DNA of 64,000 bases from assembly GCF_001661915.1 (NCBI RefSeq), contig NZ_LYWY01000032.1:124001-188000 (forward strand), written 5' to 3'. This DNA is from Croceicoccus pelagius. Lineage in GTDB: Bacteria > Pseudomonadota > Alphaproteobacteria > Sphingomonadales > Sphingomonadaceae. The translations under genes and the position numbers were made by a program. The notes under the pieces were generated by a model. The model saw nothing but the letters and a program-made list of their open reading frames with translations, had not been told where the DNA came from and did not search any database. Shown in pieces: positions 55,649 through 64,000 of the stretch (its first letter is position 1; each line of letters opens with the position of its first letter).

Positions 55649-57129
55649 TGGCGGGTGCGACGATCTTCGGGCTCATCGAAACCCGTGCTTCCGCCGACCC
55701 CGGTGCGATCGCGCTGGATGACGGGGCGGTAGAGCTTTCCTATGCCGATCTGGTCGATCGGGTCGGGCAGATCGCCGCCGGTCTGGCGGCGCTGGGCGTT
55801 GCGCGCGGTGACCGGGTGGCGATCCTGTCCGAGAACTCGATGCGCTACACGCTGCTGCAGCTGGCCTGCGCGCGCTTCGGGGCGATCGCCGCCTGTCAGA
55901 ACTGGCGCCTGTCGGTGGAGGAGCTGAAGCACTGCGTCTCGCTGGTCGAGCCGAAGCTGCTGTTTTTTTCCGAACGCTATCGCGAAGTGGCCGGCCAGAT
56001 CGAGCCCGAGTGCCCGGCGATGTCGATGGCCGATATCCCGCTGGCCGACCCGCTTCCCGCCACGGCACAGACCGACGACCCGTGGCTCATCATCTATACC
56101 AGCGGCACGACGGGCCTGCCCAAAGCCGCGGTCATATCGCAACGCGCCGAGATCGCGCGGATGTGCACGTTGCGGCTAGACCTCGGGCTGGAGAAGTCGG
56201 ACGGCTTCATCGCCTGGGCCCCGATGTTCCACATGGGCGGGACCGAGCATACGATGGCAACGTTGATGGCAGGCGGGCGCGCTTTCATCATCGACGGTTA
56301 CGACCCTCGGCGCATCGCGGACATCCTTGCGCAGCACGCCATCGGCTGGCTCCTGCTCGTGCCTTCGACGATCACGCCGCTGGTCGATGTGATCAGGGCG
56401 GGCGAGACCGCGCCGCGCTCGATCAAGGCCGTCGGCTGCATGGCCGACCTCTGCCCCGAGGTAGAAGTTGCTGCGGCCATCGAGACGTTTGGCGCGCCCT
56501 TCCTCAACAGCTTCGGCGCGACCGAGACCGGCCTCGGCCCGCTGTCGGGCAATCTGGTCCGGACCCGTTCGGACACGTCGGATCTCTCGAAAGATCTCAG
56601 CTCGCTTTACGAACTCCGCATAGCGGACGAGAGCGGCGCGCCTTGTGGTCATGGCATTGTCGGCGAAGCGCTTGTACGCGGGCCGTGTCTGTTTGACGGA
56701 TACTGGAATGCGGACGCGGCCAATGCCGAGGCTTTCCGCGACGACTGGTTCCGCATGGGCGACCTGTTTTCGCAGCGGCCCGATGGGCGGTTCGAGTATG
56801 CGGGCCGGTCGAAGTACCTCATCAAGTCGGGAGGCGAGAACATCTATCCAGCCGAGATCGAGCGCGTCCTGCTGTCCGATCCCCGCGTCGAACAGGCCGT
56901 CGTCGTCAGGCAACCCGACGAGCGATGGGGCGAGGTGCCTGTCGCGATCCTCGTCGCATCGGGGATGACCGAGGACGAAGCCCACGCCATGCTCGAAGCG
57001 CGGCTTGCGCGCTACAAGCTGCCCCGCCGCTATATCTTCGTAAAGGAGCGGGACCTCGGCCTCAATGTCAGCGGCAAGGCCGACCGGACAGCCCTCGAGA
57101 ACCGTCTCGAAGAACTGGCCGGCGCCTGA
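55645..57129 (+). CDS. Acyl-CoA synthetase (AMP-forming ligase)
   Basis: 494 aa. LIIYTSGTTGLPKAAVISQR is the P-loop near residue 150. NSFGATETGLGPLSG, FRMGDLFSQRPDG and SKYLIKSGGENIYPAEIE follow; the C-terminal Lys is in NVSGKADR. It activates an acid to CoA for the hydratase pair. It ends at the stop shared with the convergent SnoaL-like gene. Confidence 0.95.
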   Translation: MMAGATIFGLIETRASADPGAIALDDGAVELSYADLVDRVGQIAAGLAALGVARGDRVAILSENSMRYTLLQLACARFGAIAACQNWRLSVEELKHCVSLVEPKLLFFSERYREVAGQIEPECPAMSMADIPLADPLPATAQTDDPWLIIYTSGTTGLPKAAVISQRAEIARMCTLRLDLGLEKSDGFIAWAPMFHMGGTEHTMATLMAGGRAFIIDGYDPRRIADILAQHAIGWLLLVPSTITPLVDVIRAGETAPRSIKAVGCMADLCPEVEVAAAIETFGAPFLNSFGATETGLGPLSGNLVRTRSDTSDLSKDLSSLYELRIADESGAPCGHGIVGEALVRGPCLFDGYWNADAANAEAFRDDWFRMGDLFSQRPDGRFEYAGRSKYLIKSGGENIYPAEIERVLLSDPRVEQAVVVRQPDERWGEVPVAILVASGMTEDEAHAMLEARLARYKLPRRYIFVKERDLGLNVSGKADRTALENRLEELAGA

Positions 57130-57672
57130 TCAGGCGATAGGCAGGCTCGCGAAGTCGGGATGGTCGGTCCCCGTCGCGCCGATGGTGTTGAGCGCCGAGA
57201 GGTCGCCGGTGATCGCGGTGTCGGGCAGGTCGGTCCCGGCGACGAGGATGTGCTTGCGCCCGGCAATGGCCCAGCGCCCGTCACGCTTTTCCATCCGGTC
57301 GTTGTAAAACCCGAAGAAGCCGGTCAGCCGTGAATCCTCTGTGCTCGCCACACCGTCAGTAGCAAGCGACAGGTTGTATCCGGTGACCCGCGCGCTGTTG
57401 CCCTCTATCGCGGTGCGCAGCTGCGAAGTGAAGTGCCAGCGCCGCCCCATGCTGCGCTCGACCTCCATCAGGATCGGCTTGAAATCGGCCCCGCTGCCCT
57501 TGAAGAATCCGTAGTCGATTTCGGCATCGTCCCAGAACACGCGGTCGAGCGTCCCATCGTCGAGCCAGTCGAGCGCGAGCGAATAATCTGCAAGCACGCG
57601 GGCGATCGCCTGCTCGTCTTCCAGGGTGGCAATACGCGCTTCGAGCGCGGCCAGGCGGCCCTCTTCAGTCAC
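57130..57672 (-). CDS. SnoaL-like (NTF2-fold) protein
   Basis: 180 aa from GTG 57672 with AGGAG upstream. LEARIATLEDEQAIARVLADYSLALDW is the family N-terminal helix. Asp and Tyr in FWDDAEIDYGFF occupy the pocket region. SnoaL-like proteins are cyclases, isomerases, lyases or hydroxylase beta subunits. Confidence 0.85.
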   Translation of the reverse strand: MTEEGRLAALEARIATLEDEQAIARVLADYSLALDWLDDGTLDRVFWDDAEIDYGFFKGSGADFKPILMEVERSMGRRWHFTSQLRTAIEGNSARVTGYNLSLATDGVASTEDSRLTGFFGFYNDRMEKRDGRWAIAGRKHILVAGTDLPDTAITGDLSALNTIGATGTDHPDFASLPIA

Positions 57673-57766
57673 ATTCTTCTCCTGTTTTTCAGCATCGTAC
57701 CCGAGCTTTTCCGGCCGCGCTACCAATTCGATCATGCGATACCATATTGATCGCTGCAACAAAATC

Positions 57767-57778
57767 ATAATATATTAT
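57767..57778. promoter_or_regulatory. AT palindrome ATAATATATTAT between divergent genes
   Basis: A 12-bp perfect palindrome in the gap between the SnoaL-like gene (GTG 57672) and the aldehyde dehydrogenase (57830). Candidate operator or -10 region; no second copy noticed elsewhere in the window. Confidence 0.4.
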
Positions 57779-57829
57779 CGAATTGATTGACCCGCAAACC
57801 ATGCGGGCTGCGAGCGGGAGCGCGATCAG

Positions 57830-59335
57830 ATGAACATGGCCAGCGAGAAGTACCGGATAGACCCCAAGGCGACCGAGTGGGTCACACGCGGGCATGGCGT
57901 GTTCGTCGATGGCGAACTGTCGCACGGCAACGGTGAGGTACTGGCCGTGATCGACCCCGCAACCGGAGAGCAAATCGGCACGGTTGCTGCGGCATCAATC
58001 GCCGAAACCGATCGCGCTGTCGCAGCGGCGCGCAAGGCTTTCGACGATGGTCGCTGGCGACTGATGGACAGCGACCAGCGCAGCCAGGTCATGTGGCGGC
58101 TGGCTGAACTGATCGCTCGCGATGGCGAGGCGCTGGCCGCGACGGAGGTGCTGGACAACGGAATGCCGCTGCCCTTCGCGCAGTGGGAAGTGGACGCGAT
58201 GGGCAAGTGGCTGCGCCATTTCGCGGGGATGACGCGCACAATCACCGGAAGCAACGCCAGCCAGGCCATGTCGTCTGAGGCTGCCGAGTTCCACGCCTAT
58301 TCGCGCAAGGAACCGGTCGGTGTCGCGGCGCTGATCGTTCCGTGGAACGCGCCGGCGGGCAACCTCACGATCAAGCTGGCCCCTGCCCTTGCCGCGGGAT
58401 GTTCGGTGGTCATCAAGCCTGCCGAGGATACCAGCGTCAGCGCGCTGCGGATCGCGGAGCTGGCGAAGGAAGCCGGCGTGCCGGACGGCGTCATCAACAT
58501 CGTCACCGGACGCGGGCATGACATCGGCGCTCATCTTGTCTGGCATCCCGATGTCGACAAGATCAGCTTTACCGGATCGACCGACACCGGCCGCCGGATT
58601 GCGGCAAGCGCGGGCCATGATCTCAAGCGCATCACGCTGGAACTGGGCGGAAAATCACCGGTCATGGTCTTCGACGACTGCGACGTCGAAACCGCGATCC
58701 CGCAAGTGGCGATGGCGATTTTCGCAAACACCGGACAGGTTTGCTTCGCCGGATCGCGTCTCTTCGTGCAGTCCGGCGTCTATGACCGCATCATCGAGGG
58801 CGTAGCCGAGTTCGCGAAGGGTCTGACCGTGGGCTCGGGCTTCGAGGAGGGCGTCCTGCTCGGCCCGTTGATCTCGTCCAAACAGCTCGACCGCGTGACG
58901 GAATTCCTCGCATCGGGCAAGCAATGCGGGGCAAGCGTCGTCACAGGCGGTGAGGCGATTTCGGGTGGCGGTTACTTTGTCGAACCGACGGTCTTCGCCA
59001 ATGTCGATGCCGACGCCCAGATCGCGCGCGAAGAAATCTTCGGGCCGGTCCTGGTCGCCAACCGCATCGATGACGAGTCCGAAATGCTGCGCCTTGCCAA
59101 CGACACCCGCTATGGCCTCGGCGCGGGCATCTTTACGCGCGACGTCGGCAGGTTGCATCGGCTGGCGGCGCGGCTTCAGGCGGGGAACGTCTGGGCCAAT
59201 TGCTATGGCAACGTCCACCCGACCCTGCCGTTCGGCGGATTCAAAGAATCAGGTATCGGGCGCGAGATGAGTAACGAAGGCCTCGACGCGTTTCTCGAGA
59301 CCAAGTCGGTCTATGTCGACGTGACGGCTCGCTAG
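57830..59335 (+). CDS. NAD(P)-dependent aldehyde dehydrogenase
   Basis: 501 aa. PWNAPAGNLTIKLAPALAAG, the catalytic Glu in LELGGKSPVMVFDDCD, and the catalytic Cys in NTGQVCFAGSRLFVQ. It oxidises an aldehyde to the acid that the ligase could activate. ATG at 57830 with GGGAG upstream. It converges on a TetR gene. Confidence 0.95.
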   Translation: MNMASEKYRIDPKATEWVTRGHGVFVDGELSHGNGEVLAVIDPATGEQIGTVAAASIAETDRAVAAARKAFDDGRWRLMDSDQRSQVMWRLAELIARDGEALAATEVLDNGMPLPFAQWEVDAMGKWLRHFAGMTRTITGSNASQAMSSEAAEFHAYSRKEPVGVAALIVPWNAPAGNLTIKLAPALAAGCSVVIKPAEDTSVSALRIAELAKEAGVPDGVINIVTGRGHDIGAHLVWHPDVDKISFTGSTDTGRRIAASAGHDLKRITLELGGKSPVMVFDDCDVETAIPQVAMAIFANTGQVCFAGSRLFVQSGVYDRIIEGVAEFAKGLTVGSGFEEGVLLGPLISSKQLDRVTEFLASGKQCGASVVTGGEAISGGGYFVEPTVFANVDADAQIAREEIFGPVLVANRIDDESEMLRLANDTRYGLGAGIFTRDVGRLHRLAARLQAGNVWANCYGNVHPTLPFGGFKESGIGREMSNEGLDAFLETKSVYVDVTAR

Positions 59336-59348
59336 TCCGAACTTTCCG

Positions 59349-60050
59349 TCAGTCCGCCTCGGTCGCCGCGACGCGCTTCGCGGCGGCATCGGCCCGTTCG
59401 AGCGCCTCGGTCCGAGCAGGTTCGGCAAGGATGGGCGCGACCGCGAGGAAGAACGCGCTTTTCAACGCGTCGGCCACGCTCTCGTCCTTCAGCGAACGCT
59501 GCATCCAGTTTAGGAAGACCGAGTATTCGAGGTCGACCTGCCGCTCGCAGGCGATTGCCGGGTCGATACGCGGATCGAGCTGCCCTGCATCTTGCATCGC
59601 GCCAAGAAAATGTTCGACCCTGCCGATTGCGACCGATCGCATGGAAAGGCGCGCGCGGGCATCGATCGTCGGGCTGAAATAGAGCTGCATGATCGCGCGG
59701 GCATATTCGGGATCGCGGTGCAGTTCGGTGACGATCCAGTCGTACTCGGCCTCCACCGCGTCGAAGGTCGCGGGCCTGCCAACGCCATCGAGGTGGTCGG
59801 CGATCCCGTCCATGTGCTCGACAATGGACTGGTAGATCACGCCTTCCTTGCTTTCGAACCCACGGTATATCGTGCTGGGCGCGACTTCGGCCAGTTCGCT
59901 GAGTCGGTTGATCGTCATCGCCTCGACCCCGCCTTCGGCAAGGATCTGGTGCGCGAATTTCAGGATTCGCACACGCCGTTCCGCCATGCGGGGACTGTCG
60001 TATCGGGTGCGCGGACTGGTGCCCGTCTCTTCGGATGTGATCGCATTCAT
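59349..60050 (-). CDS. TetR-family regulator
   Basis: 233 aa from ATG 60050 (an ATG at 60068 is possible). HTH VEAMTINRLSELAEVAPSTIYRGFESKEGV. Its lead-in SPRMAERRVRI resembles the truncated TetR at the left edge. It is divergent from the PQQ dehydrogenase with an inverted repeat between them. Confidence 0.9.
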   Translation of the reverse strand: MNAITSEETGTSPRTRYDSPRMAERRVRILKFAHQILAEGGVEAMTINRLSELAEVAPSTIYRGFESKEGVIYQSIVEHMDGIADHLDGVGRPATFDAVEAEYDWIVTELHRDPEYARAIMQLYFSPTIDARARLSMRSVAIGRVEHFLGAMQDAGQLDPRIDPAIACERQVDLEYSVFLNWMQRSLKDESVADALKSAFFLAVAPILAEPARTEALERADAAAKRVAATEAD

Positions 60051-60102
60051 CGGCTCCGACCCTAGCATGAATGACGCGTTCCACCACCCAGATAACCCTT
60101 GC

Positions 60103-60145
60103 TTTTAAGCGCAGCCCACTTAAAACGATAACGAGATTGCGTTTT
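60103..60145. promoter_or_regulatory. Overlapping inverted repeats before the PQQ dehydrogenase
   Basis: TTTTAAG (60103-60109) pairs with CTTAAAA (60119-60125), and AAAACG (60122-60127) with CGTTTT (60140-60145). The repeats lie between the divergent TetR and PQQ dehydrogenase genes and are candidate TetR operators. Confidence 0.45.
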
Positions 60146-60171
60146 GACGCAGCACTGAGAGAGGTTGAGTG

Positions 60172-62262
60172 ATGCTGAAGGCCTATTTGCGCCGTGCAGC
60201 CAGGGTCGTGCCCACGGGAATCTGCGCCGGTCTGGGTGCCCTTTTGCTGTCAGGATGTTCGACATCCGAAGCCGCGCCGGATGCCGATAACGGCTGGCCG
60301 ACACATGGTGGAAACTACGCCGAGCAGCGTTACGGGACGAGCGATCAGATCTCTGCCGAAAATGTCGGCGGGTTGAAGCTGGCCTGGTATCACGACCTTT
60401 CGACGAGCCGAGGGCAGGAAGCGACGCCGCTGATCGTCGATGGCGTGCTTTATACCACGACGGCGTGGAGCATGGCCGTGGCCGTCGATGCCGCGACGGG
60501 GGAAGAACTGTGGAGCTACGACCCCGAAGTGCCGGGCGAGGTCGCCATCCGCGCCTGTTGCGACGTGGTAAACCGCGGCCCGGCCTTCGCTGCGGGCAAG
60601 CTGTTCATCTCCACCCTAGACGGCAGGCTCATCGCGCTCGACGCCAAGTCGGGTGAGCCGGTATGGACGACCATGACGGTCGATGCCGACAAGGACTACA
60701 CCATCACCGGCGCTCCGCGTGCGGCGGCGGGGCTGGTCTATATCGGTAATGGTGGCGCCGAACTGGGCGTGCGCGGCTATGTCTCCGCATACGATCAGGA
60801 GACGGGCGAACTGGCATGGCGGTTCTACACCGTGCCGGGCGACCCCAACGTAAAGGACGGCGCGGCCTCTGACGAGATTATCGAGAAACTGGCCCGCAAG
60901 ACGTGGTCGGGCGATGCCTATTACGAGTATGGCGGCGGCGGCACGGTGTGGGATTCGATCGTCTATGACGAGGATCTGGACCGCATCTACATCGGCACCG
61001 GCAACGGCAGCCCTTGGACCCACGCGACCCGGTCCGAAGGCAAAGGCGACAACCTGTTCTTGTCCTCGATCGTCGCGCTCGACGCCAAGACCGGCAAATA
61101 TATCTGGCACTACCAGGAAGTGCCCGCCGAAAACTGGGACTTCACCGCAACCCAGCAGATCGTGCTCGACACGATCGAGTGGGAAGGAAAGCCGCGGCAG
61201 GTCATTCTCCACGCGCCGAAGAACGGGTTCTTCTACGTCATCGACCGGACGGACGGCACGCTTCTGAGCGCCGAGAAATTCGCCGATGCCAACTGGGCCG
61301 ACCATATCGACATGAAAACCGGCAGGCCGGTCGAGGCCGAAGGCGCGCGCTATGAAGACGCCCCGTTCCTTGCGAGCATAGGGGGCAGCGGGGCGCACAA
61401 CTGGCACCCGATGTCGTGGGACCCGGTGAACCACGTCATGTACATTCCGGCACAGCAGGTGCCGTTCCTTTACGTCAAGGATCGCAAGTTCAAGTACACG
61501 CCGGGCACGTGGAACCTGGGCGTCGACATGCTCTCCACCCCGTTACCCGAAACGCCGACCGACATCGCGGCGATGAAGGAAGCGCTTCAGGGATCTCTGC
61601 TGGCATGGGATCCAATCGCGCAGAAAGAAGTGTGGCGCGTGCCCCACGGCGCCCCATGGAACGGCGGCGCGCTGGCGACGGCAGGCGGGCTTGTGTTCCA
61701 GGGGCTCGCCGACGGCACCTTCCGCGCCTACAACAGCAAGGACGGGACAGAGCTCTGGAAGTTCGACGCGCAGTCGGCGATCCTTGGCGGGCCGGTCAGC
61801 TATACGCTCAACGGAAAGCAGTACATCGCCGTCATGGCAGGCAACGGCGGTGGCTTCCCGCTCACCCTGCCGCAGTTCGACGGGCCGAAGCCCGCGCTGA
61901 ACGGTCGTATCCTCGCCTTCACGCTGGACGGCGCGGCCAAGCTTCCGGCCAAGCCGACCGAGCTTGCCCCGCTCAACCCAGACAGCGCGAAGTTCAGCGA
62001 TCAACAGGTCGCAACGGGCAAGGCGAAGTTCGCCGCGAACTGCGCCTCGTGCCACGGCATGGGCACACTTTCGGCAGGCATCGTGCCCGATCTCAAGCGG
62101 TCGGCCGCGCTGTCCGATGCGGACCTGTGGCAGGAAATCGTGATCGGCGGTCTGCTGCAGCAACGCGGCATGGTCAGCTTCAAACAGCGGCTGTCCCCTG
62201 AAGAAGCCGAATCGATTCGCGCCTACGTCAGCCGCGAAGCGGCCAGGCGCAAAGCCCCCTGA
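60172..62262 (+). CDS. Quinohemoprotein alcohol dehydrogenase (PQQ plus cytochrome c), predicted lipoprotein
   Basis: 696 aa. A PQQ propeller with the vicinal disulfide Cys-Cys in IRACCDVVNRG, catalytic Asp in ENWDFTATQQ, and GGSGAHNWHP. A C-terminal cytochrome c domain has the heme motif CASCH. The signal ends in a lipobox LLLSGC, so it is anchored as a lipoprotein. ATG 60172 with AGAGAGG upstream; a GTG at 60169 is less likely. It oxidises an alcohol and passes electrons to the cytochrome chain. Confidence 0.94.
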   Translation: MLKAYLRRAARVVPTGICAGLGALLLSGCSTSEAAPDADNGWPTHGGNYAEQRYGTSDQISAENVGGLKLAWYHDLSTSRGQEATPLIVDGVLYTTTAWSMAVAVDAATGEELWSYDPEVPGEVAIRACCDVVNRGPAFAAGKLFISTLDGRLIALDAKSGEPVWTTMTVDADKDYTITGAPRAAAGLVYIGNGGAELGVRGYVSAYDQETGELAWRFYTVPGDPNVKDGAASDEIIEKLARKTWSGDAYYEYGGGGTVWDSIVYDEDLDRIYIGTGNGSPWTHATRSEGKGDNLFLSSIVALDAKTGKYIWHYQEVPAENWDFTATQQIVLDTIEWEGKPRQVILHAPKNGFFYVIDRTDGTLLSAEKFADANWADHIDMKTGRPVEAEGARYEDAPFLASIGGSGAHNWHPMSWDPVNHVMYIPAQQVPFLYVKDRKFKYTPGTWNLGVDMLSTPLPETPTDIAAMKEALQGSLLAWDPIAQKEVWRVPHGAPWNGGALATAGGLVFQGLADGTFRAYNSKDGTELWKFDAQSAILGGPVSYTLNGKQYIAVMAGNGGGFPLTLPQFDGPKPALNGRILAFTLDGAAKLPAKPTELAPLNPDSAKFSDQQVATGKAKFAANCASCHGMGTLSAGIVPDLKRSAALSDADLWQEIVIGGLLQQRGMVSFKQRLSPEEAESIRAYVSREAARRKAP

Positions 62263-62350
62263 CGGCCCGATACCGACGCATCATCACGCCGCGCGACAGC
62301 AATCGTGCGGCATGATCCGTCGTATCTGCGCTATGTCTGAAGAGCGGCGG

Positions 62351-62374
62351 TGGTGGCAGGGCTTGAATCGAACC
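62351..62374 (-). other. tRNA 3'-end-like fragment, possible attachment site
   Basis: On the minus strand it reads GGTTCGATTCAAGCCC then TGCCACCA, like a tRNA T-loop, acceptor strand and CCA. The sequence to its right cannot complete a tRNA, and spacing to CCA is one base short of standard. This fits a duplicated tRNA end left by integration to the right. Confidence 0.38.
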
Positions 62375-62653
62375 GGAAAAATAACGCTTTGATATCAATT
62401 CTGTTCTTGGAACGAACAGAGACCTTCCCCCACACTCTCCCCCACATTTTCGTTCATTTAACGAAGGTTCGGTTCAGCGTTTTGGCCGAAAAGCTGAATA
62501 AATGGGCGGTTCCCGAAGCGCCTGAATGCAGCATAATGGCACGCGCTGACACTGTCCAATTGCGAGTTGGCGGCCTGGTCGAAACGTTTCTTTCCCGAAG
62601 CCAAATTGGCGGGATCGGAATGCGATGTGAGCGATTGCCGCACAGCAGCATAT
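62375..62653. other. Gap between attachment-like site and lipoprotein gene
   Basis: Contains the inverted repeat CTGTTC/GAACAG (62401-62419) and two CCCCCACA repeats (62427 and 62439) but no convincing gene. Confidence 0.4.
62427..62446. repeat. Direct repeats CCCCCACA x2, integrase arm-site-like
   Basis: Two copies 12 bp apart, ~55 bp from the tRNA-like fragment. Such paired repeats beside a core site are typical of tyrosine-recombinase arm sites; this is inference. Confidence 0.35.
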
Positions 62654-63328
62654 TCAAACCACAATAATGCTATCCTCTTCGGTAAAGTCATGCTGTTCGC
62701 AGTGAGATTGGGGGCTTGCAACCTTGTTTTCAATCTCCCGCATGACCTCAATCACGTGCGGCTCGGCGCGGGCAAATATCTCCGGATCAATTGCGATACG
62801 CAGCCGTTCGGCTCGCTCCTCATCACGGGCGACTAGAAATAGCTCGTCGGTTCCAGCGGCTAGAGAAGCCAGGAGAGGCCAGTCAACACTGATATGGAAA
62901 GGGCCTCCAGATCGCTGGTAAGGGGAACTAAGATCAGCATTGCCGTATCGCCGTTCATTAGCATCCACACGGAATTCGAGAGATAGCTCATCATCTACAT
63001 CGCGATTCCGGCCATCGATCTGCCATATGTGCCACATTACATTGGCATAGCCGTTATTGATCTCGAATTGCTGGCTCGAATCCATATACCACGCCGCAGT
63101 AATCCAAGGGTTTTGATAGCTGCCATCACCTGCATCCCATTTGACGTAGCCTTCGGGGCCTTCGCCATCACGTATCCGCATTGTGACCTCGACAAGCCCG
63201 AACGATCCTGCCTTTTGTGAAGAGCAAACAAAGCCAAGCTTTGAACGGACGTGCGCATTTTCATCCTGGCCGGAATGCGCGCACGAAGCGACAAGCAAGC
63301 CTGTCGCCACAACGATCCAGTGCTTCAC
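62654..63328 (-). CDS. Hypothetical lipoprotein
   Basis: 224 aa. Signal ending in lipobox LLVASC. No family recognised; the middle is rich in Trp, Asp and Glu. GTG start with GGGGAGG upstream. Lies inside the presumed element. Confidence 0.7.
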   Translation of the reverse strand: MKHWIVVATGLLVASCAHSGQDENAHVRSKLGFVCSSQKAGSFGLVEVTMRIRDGEGPEGYVKWDAGDGSYQNPWITAAWYMDSSQQFEINNGYANVMWHIWQIDGRNRDVDDELSLEFRVDANERRYGNADLSSPYQRSGGPFHISVDWPLLASLAAGTDELFLVARDEERAERLRIAIDPEIFARAEPHVIEVMREIENKVASPQSHCEQHDFTEEDSIIVV

Positions 63329-63360
63329 GCCTACCTCCCCTAGAAGATGACCATGACTGG

Positions 63361-63615
63361 CTAGTTTGTAGCCGAAGTTTCCTCAACATTACTGAATTTC
63401 TGGCCGACCGCCTCTGGAACATAGTCTCGATTGCAATTCCTGTTGATCAATTGATGCAAGCTGGCAGTGGTGATGCGTGTTGCTTTGCCGATCTTCACCG
63501 TTTCGAGTTCACCGCTGGAGATCAACTCATAGAGCTTCGTGCGCCCAACGCCGATCATGCGGGCAGCGTCATTGACTCTAACGCAGATCGGCTCGACAGG
63601 TTGCTGAGCACTCAT
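63361..63615 (-). CDS. Excisionase-type HTH protein
   Basis: 84 aa. VRVNDAARMIGVGRTKLYEL, then ISSGELETVKIGKATRI, is the MerR-like HTH17 fold of excisionases. Coupled to the AlpA gene (ATGA at 63612). Likely a directionality factor or small regulator of the element. Confidence 0.85.
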   Translation of the reverse strand: MSAQQPVEPICVRVNDAARMIGVGRTKLYELISSGELETVKIGKATRITTASLHQLINRNCNRDYVPEAVGQKFSNVEETSATN

Positions 63616-63818
63616 TCTGCCGGTTCCTCTTCACGATAGTGAGCGGGATCGGCGATCCAGCGATTAATAGCTGACTCGTGCCAGCCCGCCCCATGGACGC
63701 TGATCTTCACCTGTGACGGGAAAGTCCCCTCGGCGATCTTGCGATAGATGGTAGAGCGGGAAAGGCCGGTACGGTTGAGCACGGTCTTCAAACGGATGAT
63801 GCGTTCAGTATTGGACAT
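63612..63818 (-). CDS. AlpA-family regulator
   Basis: 68 aa. RLKTVLNRTGLSRSTIYRKI, then AEGTFPSQVKIS, is the AlpA signature (prophage/element regulator). It heads a two-gene unit with the HTH protein. Confidence 0.88.
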   Translation of the reverse strand: MSNTERIIRLKTVLNRTGLSRSTIYRKIAEGTFPSQVKISVHGAGWHESAINRWIADPAHYREEEPAE

Positions 63819-63920
63819 TGGGCTTTCTCATTCTGACACTGGCAGCCCCTCGGCGGAACATAATGAGAACTTTTTGATGGGACTCAAGGGCTAATTCCGA
63901 GCTAGATCGGCCCAAAGATC

Positions 63921-64000
63921 ATGTCGGCAGCTACAGCGGGAACGCTACGGACATTGCGGGACCGATATGGAAGCAAGCCTTCTCAGAATCTGCCCGCAAA
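63921..64000 (+). CDS. Possible partial gene running off the right edge
   Basis: An ATG at 63921 opens a frame that stays open to the window end (26 codons, starting MSAATAGTLRTLRDRYG). Ribosome site is weak and no family is seen. Nothing else is recognised in 63819-63920. Confidence 0.22.
   Translation, partial: MSAATAGTLRTLRDRYGSKPSQNLPA

Noticed and set aside
62351-62440. Complete tRNA gene
   Set aside because: Only the T-loop and acceptor end fit; the T-stem cannot pair and no anticodon arm follows.

Overview
The window looks like a chromosome segment of a sphingomonad (Alphaproteobacteria, Novosphingobium/Sphingobium-like). Three things point there: the high G+C coding sequence, the dense TonB-receptor/SDR/Rieske catabolic content, and the housekeeping block rpsB-tsf-pyrH-frr-uppS-cdsA-dxr-rseP-bamA-skp-fabZ. 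In that block lpxD/lpxA are absent, as expected for bacteria that carry glycosphingolipids instead of LPS. The genus is inference; no rRNA or complete tRNA gene is present.

Region 1 (1-12.5 kb): a truncated TetR gene divergent from a TonB receptor, a TPR/2OG-Fe(II) oxygenase-like gene, then a tightly packed operon (ABM monooxygenase, SDR, cupin, M24 peptidase-like protein, 2-oxoacid dehydrogenase E1 alpha and beta, a free-standing lipoyl domain with no E2, and a membrane PQQ dehydrogenase). Region 2 (12-34 kb): a catabolic island with four Rieske oxygenase alpha subunits (two in tandem), six SDR or SDR-like/VOC genes, acyl-CoA ligase, acyl-CoA dehydrogenase, MaoC hydratase, thioesterase II, crotonase, a thiolase-like/DUF35 pair, a CoA transferase, a TIM-barrel protein and three TetR regulators. 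This is the layout of CoA-linked breakdown of a hydrophobic cyclic substrate (aromatic, terpenoid or steroid-like). The substrate itself cannot be read from the sequence.

The main discovery is a family of nine near-identical 14-bp palindromes, consensus (A/T)CAnnCATGAnTGT flanked by A on the left and T on the right. They sit in promoter regions at about 0.28, 12.5, 17.3, 18.2, 19.9, 27.5, 32.3, 33.9 and 45.6 kb. They mark a regulon that joins the TonB receptor, the Rieske genes, the SDRs, the ligase, the CoA transferase/thiolase operon and a carboxymuconolactone-decarboxylase-like gene in the housekeeping block. Two paralogous TetR repressors (17.4 and 33.2 kb), each with a site in front of it, are the best candidates for the DNA-binding protein.

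Region 3 (34-51.7 kb): DUF808 membrane protein, rpmE, fabZ, skp, bamA, rseP, dxr, cdsA, uppS, frr, pyrH, then an insertion between pyrH and tsf (two small paralogous membrane proteins around the AhpD-like gene, and a GtrA-sulfotransferase fusion), then tsf, rpsB, a small membrane protein, pssA and psd. Region 4 (51.8-62.3 kb): a second catabolic set with TonB receptor, TetR, a two-gene MaoC-type hydratase, acyl-CoA ligase, SnoaL-like protein, aldehyde dehydrogenase, TetR and a lipoprotein PQQ-cytochrome c alcohol dehydrogenase. Region 5 (62.3-64 kb): a tRNA-3'-end-like attachment site followed by a lipoprotein, an excisionase-type HTH protein and an AlpA-type regulator, which looks like the edge of an integrated element continuing past the right end.
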